NCBI RefSeq assembly: GCF_029076845.1
Contig: NZ_JARESE010000001.1
Coordinates: forward strand, 62,001-126,000
Source: Novosphingobium album (ex Liu et al. 2023)
GTDB taxonomy: Bacteria > Pseudomonadota > Alphaproteobacteria > Sphingomonadales > Sphingomonadaceae
Length of the DNA: 64,000 bases
Direction of reading: 5' to 3'
Position numbers and translations under genes: made by a program. Positions within the stretch are counted from its first letter, which is position 1. Each line of letters opens with the position of its first letter. The notes under the pieces were generated by a model. That model was not told the DNA's origin. It saw only the letters and a program-made list of their open reading frames with translations, and did no database searches. Below, piece by piece: positions 1 to 8,446 of the stretch.

Positions 1-434
1 CGCGAGAGCCGGTCCGCCCAGCCCGCCTTGCCGCGCGCGGGACGGCGCACCAGCGTGACGAACTGGTCATTGACGTAAAGCGCGCCCGAAGCGGTCCGCG
101 CCCGCCAGCGCGCATCGATATGCGCGGCGAGCGGATCGTCGAAGTTGCCTTCCATCTCGATCTGCACGCGGCGGCGGATCACATGGTGATACAGCACGAA
201 GCGCGCGTCGAGCGAGGAGCGCAGCAGCACTTCGCGCGTCGCCGCGTGGGCGTTCAGTTCGTCGGTGTCGGCGGTCTCGAACGCGAAGCCCGGCACCATC
301 AGCGATAGCATTACCGAGCCATCGCGCAGCAGCACGACGTTCTCGTCCACCAGGGCAAGGTACGGCAGGCGGTCCCCCGCCAGCGATTCCTTCCTGCCCC
401 ATCCGCTAAGGCCGCCGAACGTGCGCTTGGCCAT
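1..434 (-). CDS. virB4: VirB4-type conjugation ATPase, N-terminal fragment cut by the window edge
   Basis: About 144 N-terminal residues are visible; the rest lies beyond position 1. VirB4 is the cytoplasmic ATPase that energises assembly of a type IV secretion channel and pilus. The visible part matches the VirB4 N-terminal domain in style (an opening Gly-rich stretch, then PYLALVDENVVLLRDGSVM, then a conserved HHVIRRR segment). The Walker motifs would lie outside the window. The ATG at 434 has a strong GGAGAACG ribosome site. It lies 14 bases after the stop of virB3, in the order virB2-virB3-virB4, which supports the call. Whether this T4SS moves DNA or protein cannot be told from the fragment. 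Confidence 0.8.
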   Translation of the reverse strand, partial: MAKRTFGGLSGWGRKESLAGDRLPYLALVDENVVLLRDGSVMLSLMVPGFAFETADTDELNAHAATREVLLRSSLDARFVLYHHVIRRRVQIEMEGNFDDPLAAHIDARWRARTASGALYVNDQFVTLVRRPARGKAGWADRLS

Positions 435-448
435 CTTGGTCGTTCTCC

Positions 449-730
449 TCAGGCAGCGTAGCTGTTGCAGCCCCAGCGTTGCCAGTTGGGCACGCGCGGG
501 CATTTGCTGACCCTGGCGATCCACAGGTCGAAGACCCGGGGCTCACGCAGGCAGGCGAGATAGCCGATGCCGTGAATCACCACCGCGGCGGGCAGCGCCC
601 AGAAGCTCTTGGTGATCAGGAAGATCTCGGTCGTCACCGCGGCATTGATGATGAAGTAGCTGTAGGTGACGCCGGCGAACATCTGCGGCCGGGTCAGCGC
701 GCGGTGGACCGGATAGCGGGCGAGAGCCAT
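449..730 (-). CDS. virB3: VirB3-like inner-membrane T4SS subunit
   Basis: A 93-residue protein with the VirB3 hallmarks: a short N-terminus with a PVHRALTRPQM motif, then two closely spaced hydrophobic segments (about residues 20-38 and 43-60), and a basic C-terminal tail. VirB3 is an inner-membrane partner of VirB4 in type IV secretion. Its start codon overlaps the virB2 stop by one base (TGATG), indicating translational coupling. Size is normal for the family. Confidence 0.85.
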   Translation of the reverse strand: MALARYPVHRALTRPQMFAGVTYSYFIINAAVTTEIFLITKSFWALPAAVVIHGIGYLACLREPRVFDLWIARVSKCPRVPNWQRWGCNSYAA

Positions 731-1074
731 CAGCCCGCCGCTGCCGACTGGATGCCCGAAACGATCGCGCCCGCCCCGAACAGAACGAAGCAGCCGATGA
801 TGACCGTCGCGCCGAAGCGCCAGTTCATCCGTCCCGTCAGCATCATGAATCCTACCGCCGCCACGGCCATGACGGCCACCGCGGTGGCGACATTACCCAA
901 TAAGGTGCCTTGAAGCCAGCCCAGCGCGGCCACGATCGGCCCGCTGCCGGCGGGATCGCCGCCCGCCACGGCCTGGGCTTGCGCCGCCGACGTCGCGGCA
1001 AGGCCGAACATCGATGCCAAGGCGCTGAAAAAACGCCGGAATTCACGCGAAATCATAGTATTGGGACGAATCAC
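730..1074 (-). CDS. virB2: VirB2/TrbC-type pilin
   Basis: A 114-residue prepilin. It has a signal sequence ending near AQAQA (about residue 36), followed by two hydrophobic helices separated by a short polar loop (LTGRMNWRFG, about residues 79-88), the classic VirB2/TrbC pilin topology. The mature pilin forms the T4SS pilus. It is the first gene of the visible virB2-virB3-virB4 run. An internal ATG at residue 7 (position 1056) is an alternative start. Confidence 0.85.
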   Translation of the reverse strand: MIRPNTMISREFRRFFSALASMFGLAATSAAQAQAVAGGDPAGSGPIVAALGWLQGTLLGNVATAVAVMAVAAVGFMMLTGRMNWRFGATVIIGCFVLFGAGAIVSGIQSAAAG

Positions 1075-1330
1075 CGCAGCCTCCGTTTGGGGCGCGATGC
1101 GCTAATCTCATGACAGCATTGTGACTAAGCCGTCACCACGCGACCCCGTGACGGGGCCGCGTGGTGAGGCCGATTGGCGGGGATCAGGGCTCGAACCGAT
1201 GCGGCGATGCGCTGCGTGGCACACCGCCTGCCGCGACTTTTTCCGAAGGGCGAGCGCTTCGCCGCCTGGCTGACCGGACCCGGGCAGCCCCGCTCCTGCC
1301 CGGCGATCCGGTTAAATATAATGCCTCGCT
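1075..1330. other. Intergenic region, virB2 promoter side
   Basis: This 256-base stretch holds the palindrome at 1133-1167 and must contain the virB2 promoter. No credible ORF or RNA gene is seen. Confidence 0.5.
1133..1167. repeat. Perfect GC-rich palindrome upstream of virB2
   Basis: Arms TCACCACGCG and CGCGTGGTGA pair perfectly, with an inner CCCCGT/ACGGGG stem, single mismatched bases between the two stems, and a one-base loop. It lies 58 bases upstream of the virB2 start and about 165 bases beyond the 3' end of the TPR gene. There is no T tract, so it is either a factor-dependent terminator or a dyad operator for the virB operon. Confidence 0.6.
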
Positions 1331-1696
1331 TCAGCGCGCGGCGATGGTGTTGGCCCGCAGCAGGTCCTGCAGCGCGTTGCGCGCGGCCCGGCGCGAATCC
1401 ATCCAGGTGCCGTCGGCCAGTTGCAAGTCATAGCGCACGTCCGTCGCCACCGCGGCGCGATAGGCGGCGATCGCCTTGTCGGTCATGCCGGTGCGCGCAT
1501 AGGCGGTGCCGAGATTGATGAGCGTGGCCGGATCGTCCGAAGCGGCGACCTCCAGCTTGCGGATGGCCTCGGTCGGCTGGCCCGCCTGCAGTTCGACGGT
1601 GGCGATGTCGTTCTTCTGCTCGACCGGCGTATCCATTGCCATCGAGAACGCCGACTGCGCGATGAGTGCGCTGGCGATAAGTGCGGTGGCCGACAT
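1331..1696 (-). CDS. Small exported tetratricopeptide-repeat protein
   Basis: A 121-residue protein. Residues 1-22 form a probable signal peptide (MSATALIASALIAQSAFSMA). The middle shows TPR-like helices: AGQPTEAIRKLEVAASDDP, then LINLGTAYARTGMTDKAI. The ATG at 1696 was chosen over the longer open frame because GGGAGA lies just upstream and the signal peptide then begins correctly. It is divergent from the lipoprotein/TonB pair and shares their 313-base promoter region, so a scaffold role in that envelope system is possible. That is inference only. Confidence 0.7.
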   Translation of the reverse strand: MSATALIASALIAQSAFSMAMDTPVEQKNDIATVELQAGQPTEAIRKLEVAASDDPATLINLGTAYARTGMTDKAIAAYRAAVATDVRYDLQLADGTWMDSRRAARNALQDLLRANTIAAR

Positions 1697-2009
1697 GATC
1701 GTTCTCCCAATATCCACTTCCATGCGAGCATTTGTCCGCCGATTTACGCCGGATCGCAACAAAATGACGCAACTGTCATAAAATTGCAATGTTAGACTGA
1801 TTCGAACGTGATTCGGCGAGTCGAAGCTTGAGCCGGCCCATTTGCTTCCCGCCCGGATGCGATAATCGCGCGCCGATAGTCACATGCCAGTCACATAAGT
1901 CCACGAAACTGTCACGATACCGCCAACAAACTGTCACCCCCCAGTTCTACACGCCGGCTAGCGACGACGGAGTCGCTGCGTCATTCGACCAGAAAATGGG
2001 GGATTCATC
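1697..2009. promoter_or_regulatory. Divergent promoter region of TPR gene and lipoprotein gene
   Basis: A 313-base non-coding stretch with lower GC than its surroundings. It carries the PHO-box-like array at 1877-1937 and a lone CTGTCAT at 1773-1779 closer to the TPR gene. Confidence 0.6.
1877..1937 (+). promoter_or_regulatory. PHO-box-like array (PhoB operator candidate)
   Basis: Half-sites resembling the PhoB consensus CTGTCAT occur at 1877 (TAGTCAC), 1888 (CAGTCAC), 1909 (CTGTCAC) and 1931 (CTGTCAC). The spacings are 11, 21 and 22 bases. An 11-base period is the known geometry of PHO boxes. The array ends 72 bases before the lipoprotein start. Confidence 0.65.
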
Positions 2010-3611
2010 GTGAAGAATATCCATGGCTTGCTGCTCGTCAGCTGCAGCGCGCTCGCCCTTGCCGGCTGCGGACCGAGCGACATTGCCGGACCCGGAACCG
2101 GTGGTGACGTGATCATCAACAACCCGGCTCCCACGCCGACGCCGAGCCCGACTCCGACTCCCGGCGCCGGCCTGGTCGAAGCCGCTTCGTCGTGCCCGAC
2201 CATCGCCGCTTCGAACCAGCTCACCGACAACGGCATCCTCTCGGGTCCGACCGGCACGTATCGCGTCTGCACGCTGCCCAAGCTGATCGACCGTTCCACC
2301 TCGCTGCCCAAGATCACCGGCCTGGTCTACCAGATGAACGGCCGCGTCGACGTCGGCTGCGACGGCGGCTTCGCCGCTCCGACCACGGCCGCGCCCGTCG
2401 CCACCTCGACGGTCGGCTGCCCCACCAGCAACCTGACCGCCGACACCAACGTCACGCTGACGATCGCCCCCGGCGCGATCCTGATCGGCGCGCCCGGCGC
2501 TTCGTGGCTCGCGGTCAATCGCGGCAACAAGATCAACGCCGCCGGCACCGCCACCTCGCCGATCATCTTCACCAGCCGCGACAACGTGACCGGCCAGGTC
2601 AGCGAGACCTCGCAAGGCCACTGGGGCGGCGTCGTGCTGATGGGCCGCGCGGCCGTCACCGACTGCACCGCCGGCACCGTCGCTTCGGGCAACTGCGAAC
2701 GCCAGACCGAAGGCTCGACCGATCCGGCCCGCTTCGGCGGCGCTGACAGCGCCTACAACGCCGGCACCATGAAGTACGTTCAGTTCCGCTATTCGGGCTT
2801 CATCCTCAGCGCCAACATCGAGCTGCAGTCGCTCACCGGCGAAGGCATCGGCAGCGGCACCACGCTTGACCACATCATGAGCTACAACAGCTCGGACGAT
2901 GGTTCGGAATGGTTCGGCGGCAGCCCCAACATGAAGTACTACATCTCGGTCGGCGCCGACGACGACAGCCTTGACGTCGATACCGGCGCGCAGATGAACG
3001 TGCAGTACGCGCTGCTCATCCAGCGTTCGGGCCAGGGCGACGCCCTGATGGAAATCGACAGCAACGGCAACGAGGCCGATACGCCCCGCACCAAGCTGGC
3101 GGTCGCCAACTTCACCGCGCTGCAGCCGCAGACCAGCAGCAACAACGAAGGCAACGACCTTGCCTCCATCCTGCTGCGCGGCAACTCGGACACCACCTGG
3201 GTCAACGGCCTGATCATCACGCCGAACAACGAGTGCCTTCGCATGAACGGCTCGGGCGGCACGCCCGCGACGCTCAAGACGTTCTCGGTGGCCCTGCAGT
3301 GCAACGCGGCCAAGTTCCTCGGCTCGGGCAGCTACACCGCTGACCAGGTCTCGACGATGTTCGGTTCGGGCGCCAACACCACCTCGACGTTCACCAGCAC
3401 GCTGGCCAGCCTGTTCATCAATGGTGCGAACGAAACCGGCCGCACCGCGACCGACCCCAAGGCGACCTCGGCCTTCTTCGACACGACGACTTATGTCGGC
3501 GCGGTCAAGGACAGCGCGGACACCTGGTACGCCGGCTGGACCTGCAACAGCGCGACCGCGAACTTCGGTTCCGGCAACTCGGGCGCCTGCACCTCGCTGC
3601 CGACGACCTGA
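2010..3611 (+). CDS. Surface lipoprotein of the beta-helix-like type, probably phosphate-starvation induced
   Basis: A 533-residue protein with a type II signal peptide (lipobox LAGC, Cys20), a Pro/Thr linker (about residues 44-56, PTPTPSPTPTP), and a long Gly/Ser/Thr/Asn-rich body with regular short strands (for example GTMKYVQFRYSGF near residue 255), consistent with a parallel beta-helix. It starts at GTG with GGGGGA upstream. Even-numbered cysteines suggest disulfides in an extracytoplasmic fold. It sits directly upstream of a TonB receptor and downstream of PHO-box repeats. The layout recalls ElpS, the PhoB-controlled secreted lipoprotein of Caulobacter, but homology is not established here. 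Biochemical role unknown. Confidence 0.7.
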   Translation: MKNIHGLLLVSCSALALAGCGPSDIAGPGTGGDVIINNPAPTPTPSPTPTPGAGLVEAASSCPTIAASNQLTDNGILSGPTGTYRVCTLPKLIDRSTSLPKITGLVYQMNGRVDVGCDGGFAAPTTAAPVATSTVGCPTSNLTADTNVTLTIAPGAILIGAPGASWLAVNRGNKINAAGTATSPIIFTSRDNVTGQVSETSQGHWGGVVLMGRAAVTDCTAGTVASGNCERQTEGSTDPARFGGADSAYNAGTMKYVQFRYSGFILSANIELQSLTGEGIGSGTTLDHIMSYNSSDDGSEWFGGSPNMKYYISVGADDDSLDVDTGAQMNVQYALLIQRSGQGDALMEIDSNGNEADTPRTKLAVANFTALQPQTSSNNEGNDLASILLRGNSDTTWVNGLIITPNNECLRMNGSGGTPATLKTFSVALQCNAAKFLGSGSYTADQVSTMFGSGANTTSTFTSTLASLFINGANETGRTATDPKATSAFFDTTTYVGAVKDSADTWYAGWTCNSATANFGSGNSGACTSLPTT

Positions 3612-3631
3612 AAGGGGGCTGCCTGACTTTG

Positions 3632-3658
3632 CGGGGGCAGCCGTTTGGGCTGCCCCCG
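3632..3658 (+). terminator. Intercistronic hairpin between lipoprotein and TonB receptor genes
   Basis: A perfect 11-bp stem (CGGGGGCAGCC / GGCTGCCCCCG) with a GTTTG loop, followed by TCCTTG. The weak T tract suggests a leaky terminator or an mRNA-stabilising stem that would keep lipoprotein output above receptor output. Confidence 0.65.
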
Positions 3659-3687
3659 TCCTTGCATTTGGAACTAGGGGAATTCCG

Positions 3688-6393
3688 ATGTCCTTGACGT
3701 CGCGACTAGCCGGCGCACTCTTCGCCACGTCGGCACTCGTATCGCCTTCCGTGGCCTTTGCGCAGACGGAACCTGCACCGTCCACCGACCAGCCGCCGAC
3801 GGGCGACACTGCTGGCCAGCCCGCGGACGATTCCTCCGCGCAACCCGTCGACATTTCCGTTCCGGGCGGAGAGATCGTCGTCACCGGCGTGCGCAACCGC
3901 AATCTCGTCAAGACGTCGGACCAGGTCATCTCGGTCCTTTCCACTGAAGAAATCGCCCGTACCGGCGAAGGCAACATCGCCGGCGCGCTGGGCCGCGTGA
4001 CCGGCCTCAGCGTGGTCGGCAACGGCCTCGTGTACGTGCGCGGCCTGGGCGATCGCTACTCGCTCGCGCTGCTCAACGGCTCGCCGCTGCCCAGCCCCGA
4101 ACCGCTGCGCCGCGTCGTGCCGCTCGACATCTTCCCGAGCGGCGTCATCGCATCCTCGCTCGTCCAGAAGAGCTACTCGGTGAACTATCCGGGCGAGTTC
4201 GGCGGCGGCGTGATCAACCTGACCACCAAGGCCGTCCCGCGCGAGCCGTTCCTGTCGATCTCATTCGGCGGCACCGCCGATTCCGAGACGACCGGACGCA
4301 CCGGCTACAGCTACTTCGGCTCGAAGTCGGACTGGACCGGCTTCGATGACGGCAGCCGCGATTTCGGCCCCGCGCTGACGGACTATTTCAAGAGCGGCGC
4401 GCTGGTGAACAGCGATGTCGATCTCGGCCGTGAAATCGGCAGCGAACTCGTGCGCTTCAGCAAGGGCACCGCGCAGCGCGTGCGCGATCTGCCGCCGGCC
4501 TATTCGATCTCGCTCTCCGGGGGCACCGGGTTCGATCTTGGCGGGGCCCGGCTGGGCATCATCGCCGCCGCGGGCTTCAGCAACAAGTGGCGCAATCGCG
4601 ACGCCCGCCAGCAGACTTCGCTCAGCGCCGACCTTTCGACGCTGCAGACGAACTTCAACCGCATCAGCACCGATGATCGCATCGTCGCCAACGGCCTGCT
4701 CGGCTTCGGCCTCGAATTCGGCGAGAACAAGATCCGCTGGACCAACCTCTACATCCGCGACACCATCAAGCAGACGCGCCTGGGACTTGGCCAGCGTAAC
4801 GAAACCTCGGCCGATTTCATGCAGCAGGACACGGCCTGGTATGAGCGGCAGCTGATCGACAGCCAGCTCGTCGGCGAGTTCAAGCCGGCGCCTGGAATGC
4901 AGGTCGACGTGCGCGTCGGCTACGCCAAGTCGCAGCGTGAAGCACCTTACGAGACCAGCTTCGAATACGTGCGCACCAACTCGTCGGCCGACCCTTACGG
5001 CCGGCTCTTCGTCAACCGCCTGAACGGCAACAACGGCGAAGCCAGCGTCACCTTCTCGGATCTCAACGAAGAGCTGTGGTCAGGCGGCATCGACCTGACC
5101 TACGTGGTCTCGCCGGTGATCTCGGCGACGGTCGGTGGCTACTTCAGCGATACCGACCGTATCAGCTCGCGCCGCCAGTTCCTGTTCCGCGCGTCGAGCA
5201 CGTTCCCGGTCGAAGCCTCGGTGCTGCGCCCGGACCTGCTGCTTTCGCCCGGCCTGATCAACGGCACGGTCGACAGTTCGACCGGGCAACTCGTCGGCGG
5301 GATCGACCTGATCGAGCCCGATACGTCGAGCCCGGCGTTCGAAGGCAAGCTGCGCAACTACGCGGGCTACGGCAAGGTGAACTTCCAGATCACCGACGCG
5401 CTCAGCCTCGATGCGGGTGTCCGCTTCGAAAAGGCGCGCCAGTCGGTCAGCGCGGTGCAGGTGTTCAGCACGCCGCCCACGTTCAACAACCCGCCGGCGC
5501 TCCGCAAGGAATACTGGCTGCCGGGCGCGACGCTGACCTATCAGGTCCAGCCTGATCTGCAGGTTCGCCTCAGCGCTTCGAAGACGATCGCGCGCCCGCA
5601 GTTCCGCGAACTGATCTACCAGCCGTATTTCGACCCGGAAAACAACCGGCAATACCTGGGCAACCCGTTGCTGACCGACAGCCAACTCTACAACGGCGAA
5701 GCCCGCGTGGAATGGTATTTCGCGCCGGAACAGCGCCTGTCGATCTCCGGCTTCTACAAGAAGATCGACAAGCCGATCGAGGCCTTCGTGGTCTCGCTGA
5801 ACGATTCGCTCGTCACCAGCTATGCCAACGCGCCCGAAGCCCGGCTCTACGGCGCCGAGATCGAACTGCAGAAGTACTTCGACCTCTCCGAAATGGGCGG
5901 CTGGTTCTCGCAGCGCCGCGCGGTGGCGATCGTCAACTACACCTATTCGAAATCCGAGCTCAAGGTGCAGTCGGGCGATACGGTGGCGGTCTACGCAGCG
6001 TCCTCGGGCATCGCGACCGACTACTTCCGGGATGGCGCGCCGCTGACCGGCCAGTCGGACCACCTGGTGAACCTGCAGTTCGGCTTCGAGAATACCGAGC
6101 GCCTGTCGCAGCAGACGATCCTGCTGAGCTATGCCAGCGAACGCGCGATGAGCCGCGGCCTCAACGGTTCGGTGCCGCAGCCCGACGTGATCGAGCGGCC
6201 GGGCTGGCAGCTCGATTTCGTCGCCCGCGAAGGCGTGCAGTTCCTTGGCCAGGAATTCGAGCTGAAGTTCGAAGCGCGCAACCTGCTGTACACGCGCCAC
6301 CGCGAGTATCAGCAGGTCGGCTCGAACACGCTTGAATTCAACACTTACGATCTTGGCACCACGGTTTCGGCCTCGGCCTCGATCAAGTTCTGA
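3688..6393 (+). CDS. TonB-dependent outer-membrane receptor
   Basis: A 901-residue receptor. It has a signal peptide (residues 1-25, ending AFAQ), an acidic Pro-rich spacer, a TonB box (EIVVTGVR, near residue 68), then a plug domain with YVRGLGDRYSLALLNG and the GGGVINLTTK segment, followed by a 22-strand barrel and a terminal SIKF with the usual C-terminal Phe. The ATG at 3688 was chosen because it starts the signal peptide and follows TAGGGGAA. It lies 76 bases after the lipoprotein gene. The pair probably forms a surface uptake unit. Its substrate is unknown; PHO-box control of the upstream gene points to a phosphorus compound. Confidence 0.85.
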   Translation: MSLTSRLAGALFATSALVSPSVAFAQTEPAPSTDQPPTGDTAGQPADDSSAQPVDISVPGGEIVVTGVRNRNLVKTSDQVISVLSTEEIARTGEGNIAGALGRVTGLSVVGNGLVYVRGLGDRYSLALLNGSPLPSPEPLRRVVPLDIFPSGVIASSLVQKSYSVNYPGEFGGGVINLTTKAVPREPFLSISFGGTADSETTGRTGYSYFGSKSDWTGFDDGSRDFGPALTDYFKSGALVNSDVDLGREIGSELVRFSKGTAQRVRDLPPAYSISLSGGTGFDLGGARLGIIAAAGFSNKWRNRDARQQTSLSADLSTLQTNFNRISTDDRIVANGLLGFGLEFGENKIRWTNLYIRDTIKQTRLGLGQRNETSADFMQQDTAWYERQLIDSQLVGEFKPAPGMQVDVRVGYAKSQREAPYETSFEYVRTNSSADPYGRLFVNRLNGNNGEASVTFSDLNEELWSGGIDLTYVVSPVISATVGGYFSDTDRISSRRQFLFRASSTFPVEASVLRPDLLLSPGLINGTVDSSTGQLVGGIDLIEPDTSSPAFEGKLRNYAGYGKVNFQITDALSLDAGVRFEKARQSVSAVQVFSTPPTFNNPPALRKEYWLPGATLTYQVQPDLQVRLSASKTIARPQFRELIYQPYFDPENNRQYLGNPLLTDSQLYNGEARVEWYFAPEQRLSISGFYKKIDKPIEAFVVSLNDSLVTSYANAPEARLYGAEIELQKYFDLSEMGGWFSQRRAVAIVNYTYSKSELKVQSGDTVAVYAASSGIATDYFRDGAPLTGQSDHLVNLQFGFENTERLSQQTILLSYASERAMSRGLNGSVPQPDVIERPGWQLDFVAREGVQFLGQEFELKFEARNLLYTRHREYQQVGSNTLEFNTYDLGTTVSASASIKF

Positions 6394-6433
6394 GTTTCGA
6401 CCCGGAGGCACCTGCCCTCCGACGGCAACCTGG

Positions 6434-6470
6434 GCCCGGCCGCAGCGATGCGGCCGGGCTTCTTTCATTT
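6434..6470 (+). terminator. Rho-independent terminator of the TonB receptor unit
   Basis: An 11-bp stem GCCCGGCCGCA / TGCGGCCGGGC with a GCGA tetraloop, followed by TTCTTTCATTT. It lies between the convergent TonB receptor and glutaminase genes. Confidence 0.85.
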
Positions 6471-6481
6471 CGCCGCCCCCT

Positions 6482-7435
6482 TCAACCCTCGGGCGCGCTC
6501 AGCACGACAGGCTCGAACACCGACCAGCCGGTGCGCTGCACCAGCCGTTCGAGCGCCAGCGTGCCAAGCTGCGAATTGCCGCGCTCGTTCAGCCCCGGCG
6601 ACCAGACTGCGATCGAGGCGATGCCCGGCACGATCGCCAGGATGCCCCCGCCCACGCCCGATTTGCCCGGCAGGCCAACACGAAAGGCGAACTCGCCCGA
6701 TCCGTCGTAATGGCCGCAAGTCATCATCAGCGAAAGGATGCGCCGCGCCCGCTGCGGCGAGACGACCGAGCGGCACGTCGCCGGATTGCGCCCGCCGTTC
6801 ATCAGGAAACGCCCGGCCAGCGCAAGCTGGCGGCAATTCATCGCCAGCGCGCACTGGTGGAAATAGATGCCCAGCACTTTGTCCACCGCGTGCTGGATAT
6901 TGCCGAAAGCGCGCATGTAATTGGCCAGCGCGACATTGCGAAAGCCGGTTTCCTGCTCGCCGCCGGCCACCTTGTGATCGATGACGATGCCGTCATCGCC
7001 GGCCAGCGCGCGCACGAAGCGCAGGAACTGCGCAATCGCCTCGCGCGGTTCGTAACGGCCGAGCAGGATATCGCACATGACGATGGCGCCGGCATTGATG
7101 AAGGGATTGCGCGGAATGCCCTGCTCGGTCTCCAGCTGGACGATCGAATTGAACGCGCTGCCCGAAGGCTCGCGCCCCACGCGCCGCCACAAGGCATCGC
7201 CCACTGCGCCCAGCGTCATGGTCAGGCTGAAGACCTTGCTGACGCTCTGGATCGAAAACGCGGTGTCGGCATCGCCCGCGGCATAGGATACGCCGTCATG
7301 GCCGATCACCGCGATGCCGAAATGCGCCGGGTCGATCCGCGCCAGATCGGGGATATAGCTTGCCACCGCGCCACGCTCGGTCGCCTGCGCCATTTCCGCC
7401 GCGATCTCGTCCACGATGGTCTGCAGGTCAACCAA
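6482..7435 (-). CDS. glsA: Glutaminase
   Basis: A 317-residue serine-dependent beta-lactamase-fold glutaminase that hydrolyses glutamine to glutamate and ammonia in the cytoplasm. The catalytic SxxK pair is Ser64/Lys67 (SIQSVSKVF). Other family blocks are [24 protein letters not shown] and GKSGVGGGI. Length matches bacterial GlsA (about 305-310). The start is TTG at 7435 with AGGGGCGAAG upstream; no ATG lies before residue 15. It converges on the upstream receptor across a strong terminator. Confidence 0.92.
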   Translation of the reverse strand: MVDLQTIVDEIAAEMAQATERGAVASYIPDLARIDPAHFGIAVIGHDGVSYAAGDADTAFSIQSVSKVFSLTMTLGAVGDALWRRVGREPSGSAFNSIVQLETEQGIPRNPFINAGAIVMCDILLGRYEPREAIAQFLRFVRALAGDDGIVIDHKVAGGEQETGFRNVALANYMRAFGNIQHAVDKVLGIYFHQCALAMNCRQLALAGRFLMNGGRNPATCRSVVSPQRARRILSLMMTCGHYDGSGEFAFRVGLPGKSGVGGGILAIVPGIASIAVWSPGLNERGNSQLGTLALERLVQRTGWSVFEPVVLSAPEG

Positions 7436-7528
7436 GCTTCGCCCCTGTCGCTGATGCGCGATGATTGCCTCGCCTTCGCCGGCGACGCCAGCGGCAAAGT
7501 GGCCTGGCGCCGCGCCGGGCCGGCGCGA

Positions 7529-8356
7529 TCAGACGGGCCGGACCTGCGCGGCCAGTTCCCCGAACGCGGCCGCGACCGCTGTGGGATTTTCGATCCAGGG
7601 GAAATGCCCGCCTCCGGGGATCGCGCGGAATAGCGCGTTGGCGGTGTGGAAGCGATCCTCGCCCCAGCCGCCTTGCCAGACGATGCGATCGTCCGATCCG
7701 GCCAGGACCAGCACCGGAAGCGTCGCCGGCCACCAGAGCGCGCGGTAGACATGATCGAAGTTGTCTTCCGACCAGTCCGCGGCGGCGGCGTTGTACGGCA
7801 TTCGCGCCAGCAGCGCGCGGCCGGCGGCGAGCCCTTGCGCGGTGAAGTTCCATTCCGCCGAGGCGACCGCGATCGCGGCGATGTTCCCGTCGCGCCGGTC
7901 CCGTTCATAGACCGCCGTCGCCGCCTCGACCTCCGGCAAGGGATGCCGCGCGGTCATTGCCACGAAGTGGCGGTGCCAGGCCGCGTCGGGCGCGGTATCG
8001 AGCAGCGCCAGTCCCACGATGTGCCGTTCCAGCTCGGGCGTGGCGAGCAGATACATGCCGCCGGTGGAGTGCCCGGCGAAAACCACGTTGGGCAAGGCCC
8101 GCGCCGCCTCGACCAGCACTTGCGGCCACGCGGCGAAAGGATCGCCCGCCGCGCCGGGCGGAGCGCGGTTGGAACCATCGCCCGGCAGATCGACCAGCCA
8201 GACCGCGCCGGGCACATTCAGCGCCGTGGCCAGTTCATCCAGGCTTTCGGAGCCGATGCCGGGTCCGCCGGGCAGCAGCAGCCAGTTAAGGTCGCCCGCG
8301 CGGGCCGAATGCTTGCGCAAGCGTACGCCCGAGGGCGTGAAAACCGTTTCTGGCAT
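7529..8356 (-). CDS. Alpha/beta hydrolase
   Basis: A 275-residue alpha/beta-hydrolase. The oxyanion loop LLPGGPGIGSE is near the N-terminus, the nucleophile elbow is GHSTGG (Ser near residue 97), an acid is likely in LAGSDDRIVW, and the catalytic His is in GGGHFPW. The GGPG oxyanion sequence is shared with proline iminopeptidases, but the cap domain is short, so the substrate is uncertain. The ATG at 8356 follows GGAG; a GTG lies one codon earlier. It is 93 bases upstream of glsA and may be co-transcribed with it. Confidence 0.8.
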   Translation of the reverse strand: MPETVFTPSGVRLRKHSARAGDLNWLLLPGGPGIGSESLDELATALNVPGAVWLVDLPGDGSNRAPPGAAGDPFAAWPQVLVEAARALPNVVFAGHSTGGMYLLATPELERHIVGLALLDTAPDAAWHRHFVAMTARHPLPEVEAATAVYERDRRDGNIAAIAVASAEWNFTAQGLAAGRALLARMPYNAAAADWSEDNFDHVYRALWWPATLPVLVLAGSDDRIVWQGGWGEDRFHTANALFRAIPGGGHFPWIENPTAVAAAFGELAAQVRPV

Positions 8357-8413
8357 CACGCCGCTCCAGCGATGTCATGGCCCATGGGCGAAAGGCGGAT
8401 GCCCCGCCGAGGC

Positions 8414-8438
8414 GCCGGGCCGCAGGTCGCGGCCCGGC
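8414..8438 (-). terminator. GC hairpin after the first 61-residue peptide gene
   Basis: A perfect 10-bp stem (GCCGGGCCGC / GCGGCCCGGC) with an AGGTC loop, just beyond the stop at 8447. There is no T tract. Confidence 0.5.
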
Positions 8439-8446
8439 AATCGGGT

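Noticed and set aside
1175-1197. Sequence resembling the 3' end of a tRNA on the minus strand (GGTTCGAGCC then CCCCGCCA)
   Set aside because: The T stem would have two mismatches and a wobble, and no matching 5' acceptor strand, anticodon arm or D arm lies upstream. I treat it as chance similarity; a tRNA scan and a search for an attachment-site duplicate would settle it.
1750-1785. Possible PHO box for the TPR gene
   Set aside because: Only one good CTGTCAT (plus strand, 1773-1779) and one poor minus-strand half-site occur, without 11-base repetition. I do not call it.
1947-4022. Long open frame on the minus strand opposite the lipoprotein and TonB genes
   Set aside because: High-GC codon bias opens antisense frames. 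The plus-strand genes have signal peptides, motifs and ribosome sites; the antisense product is low-complexity.
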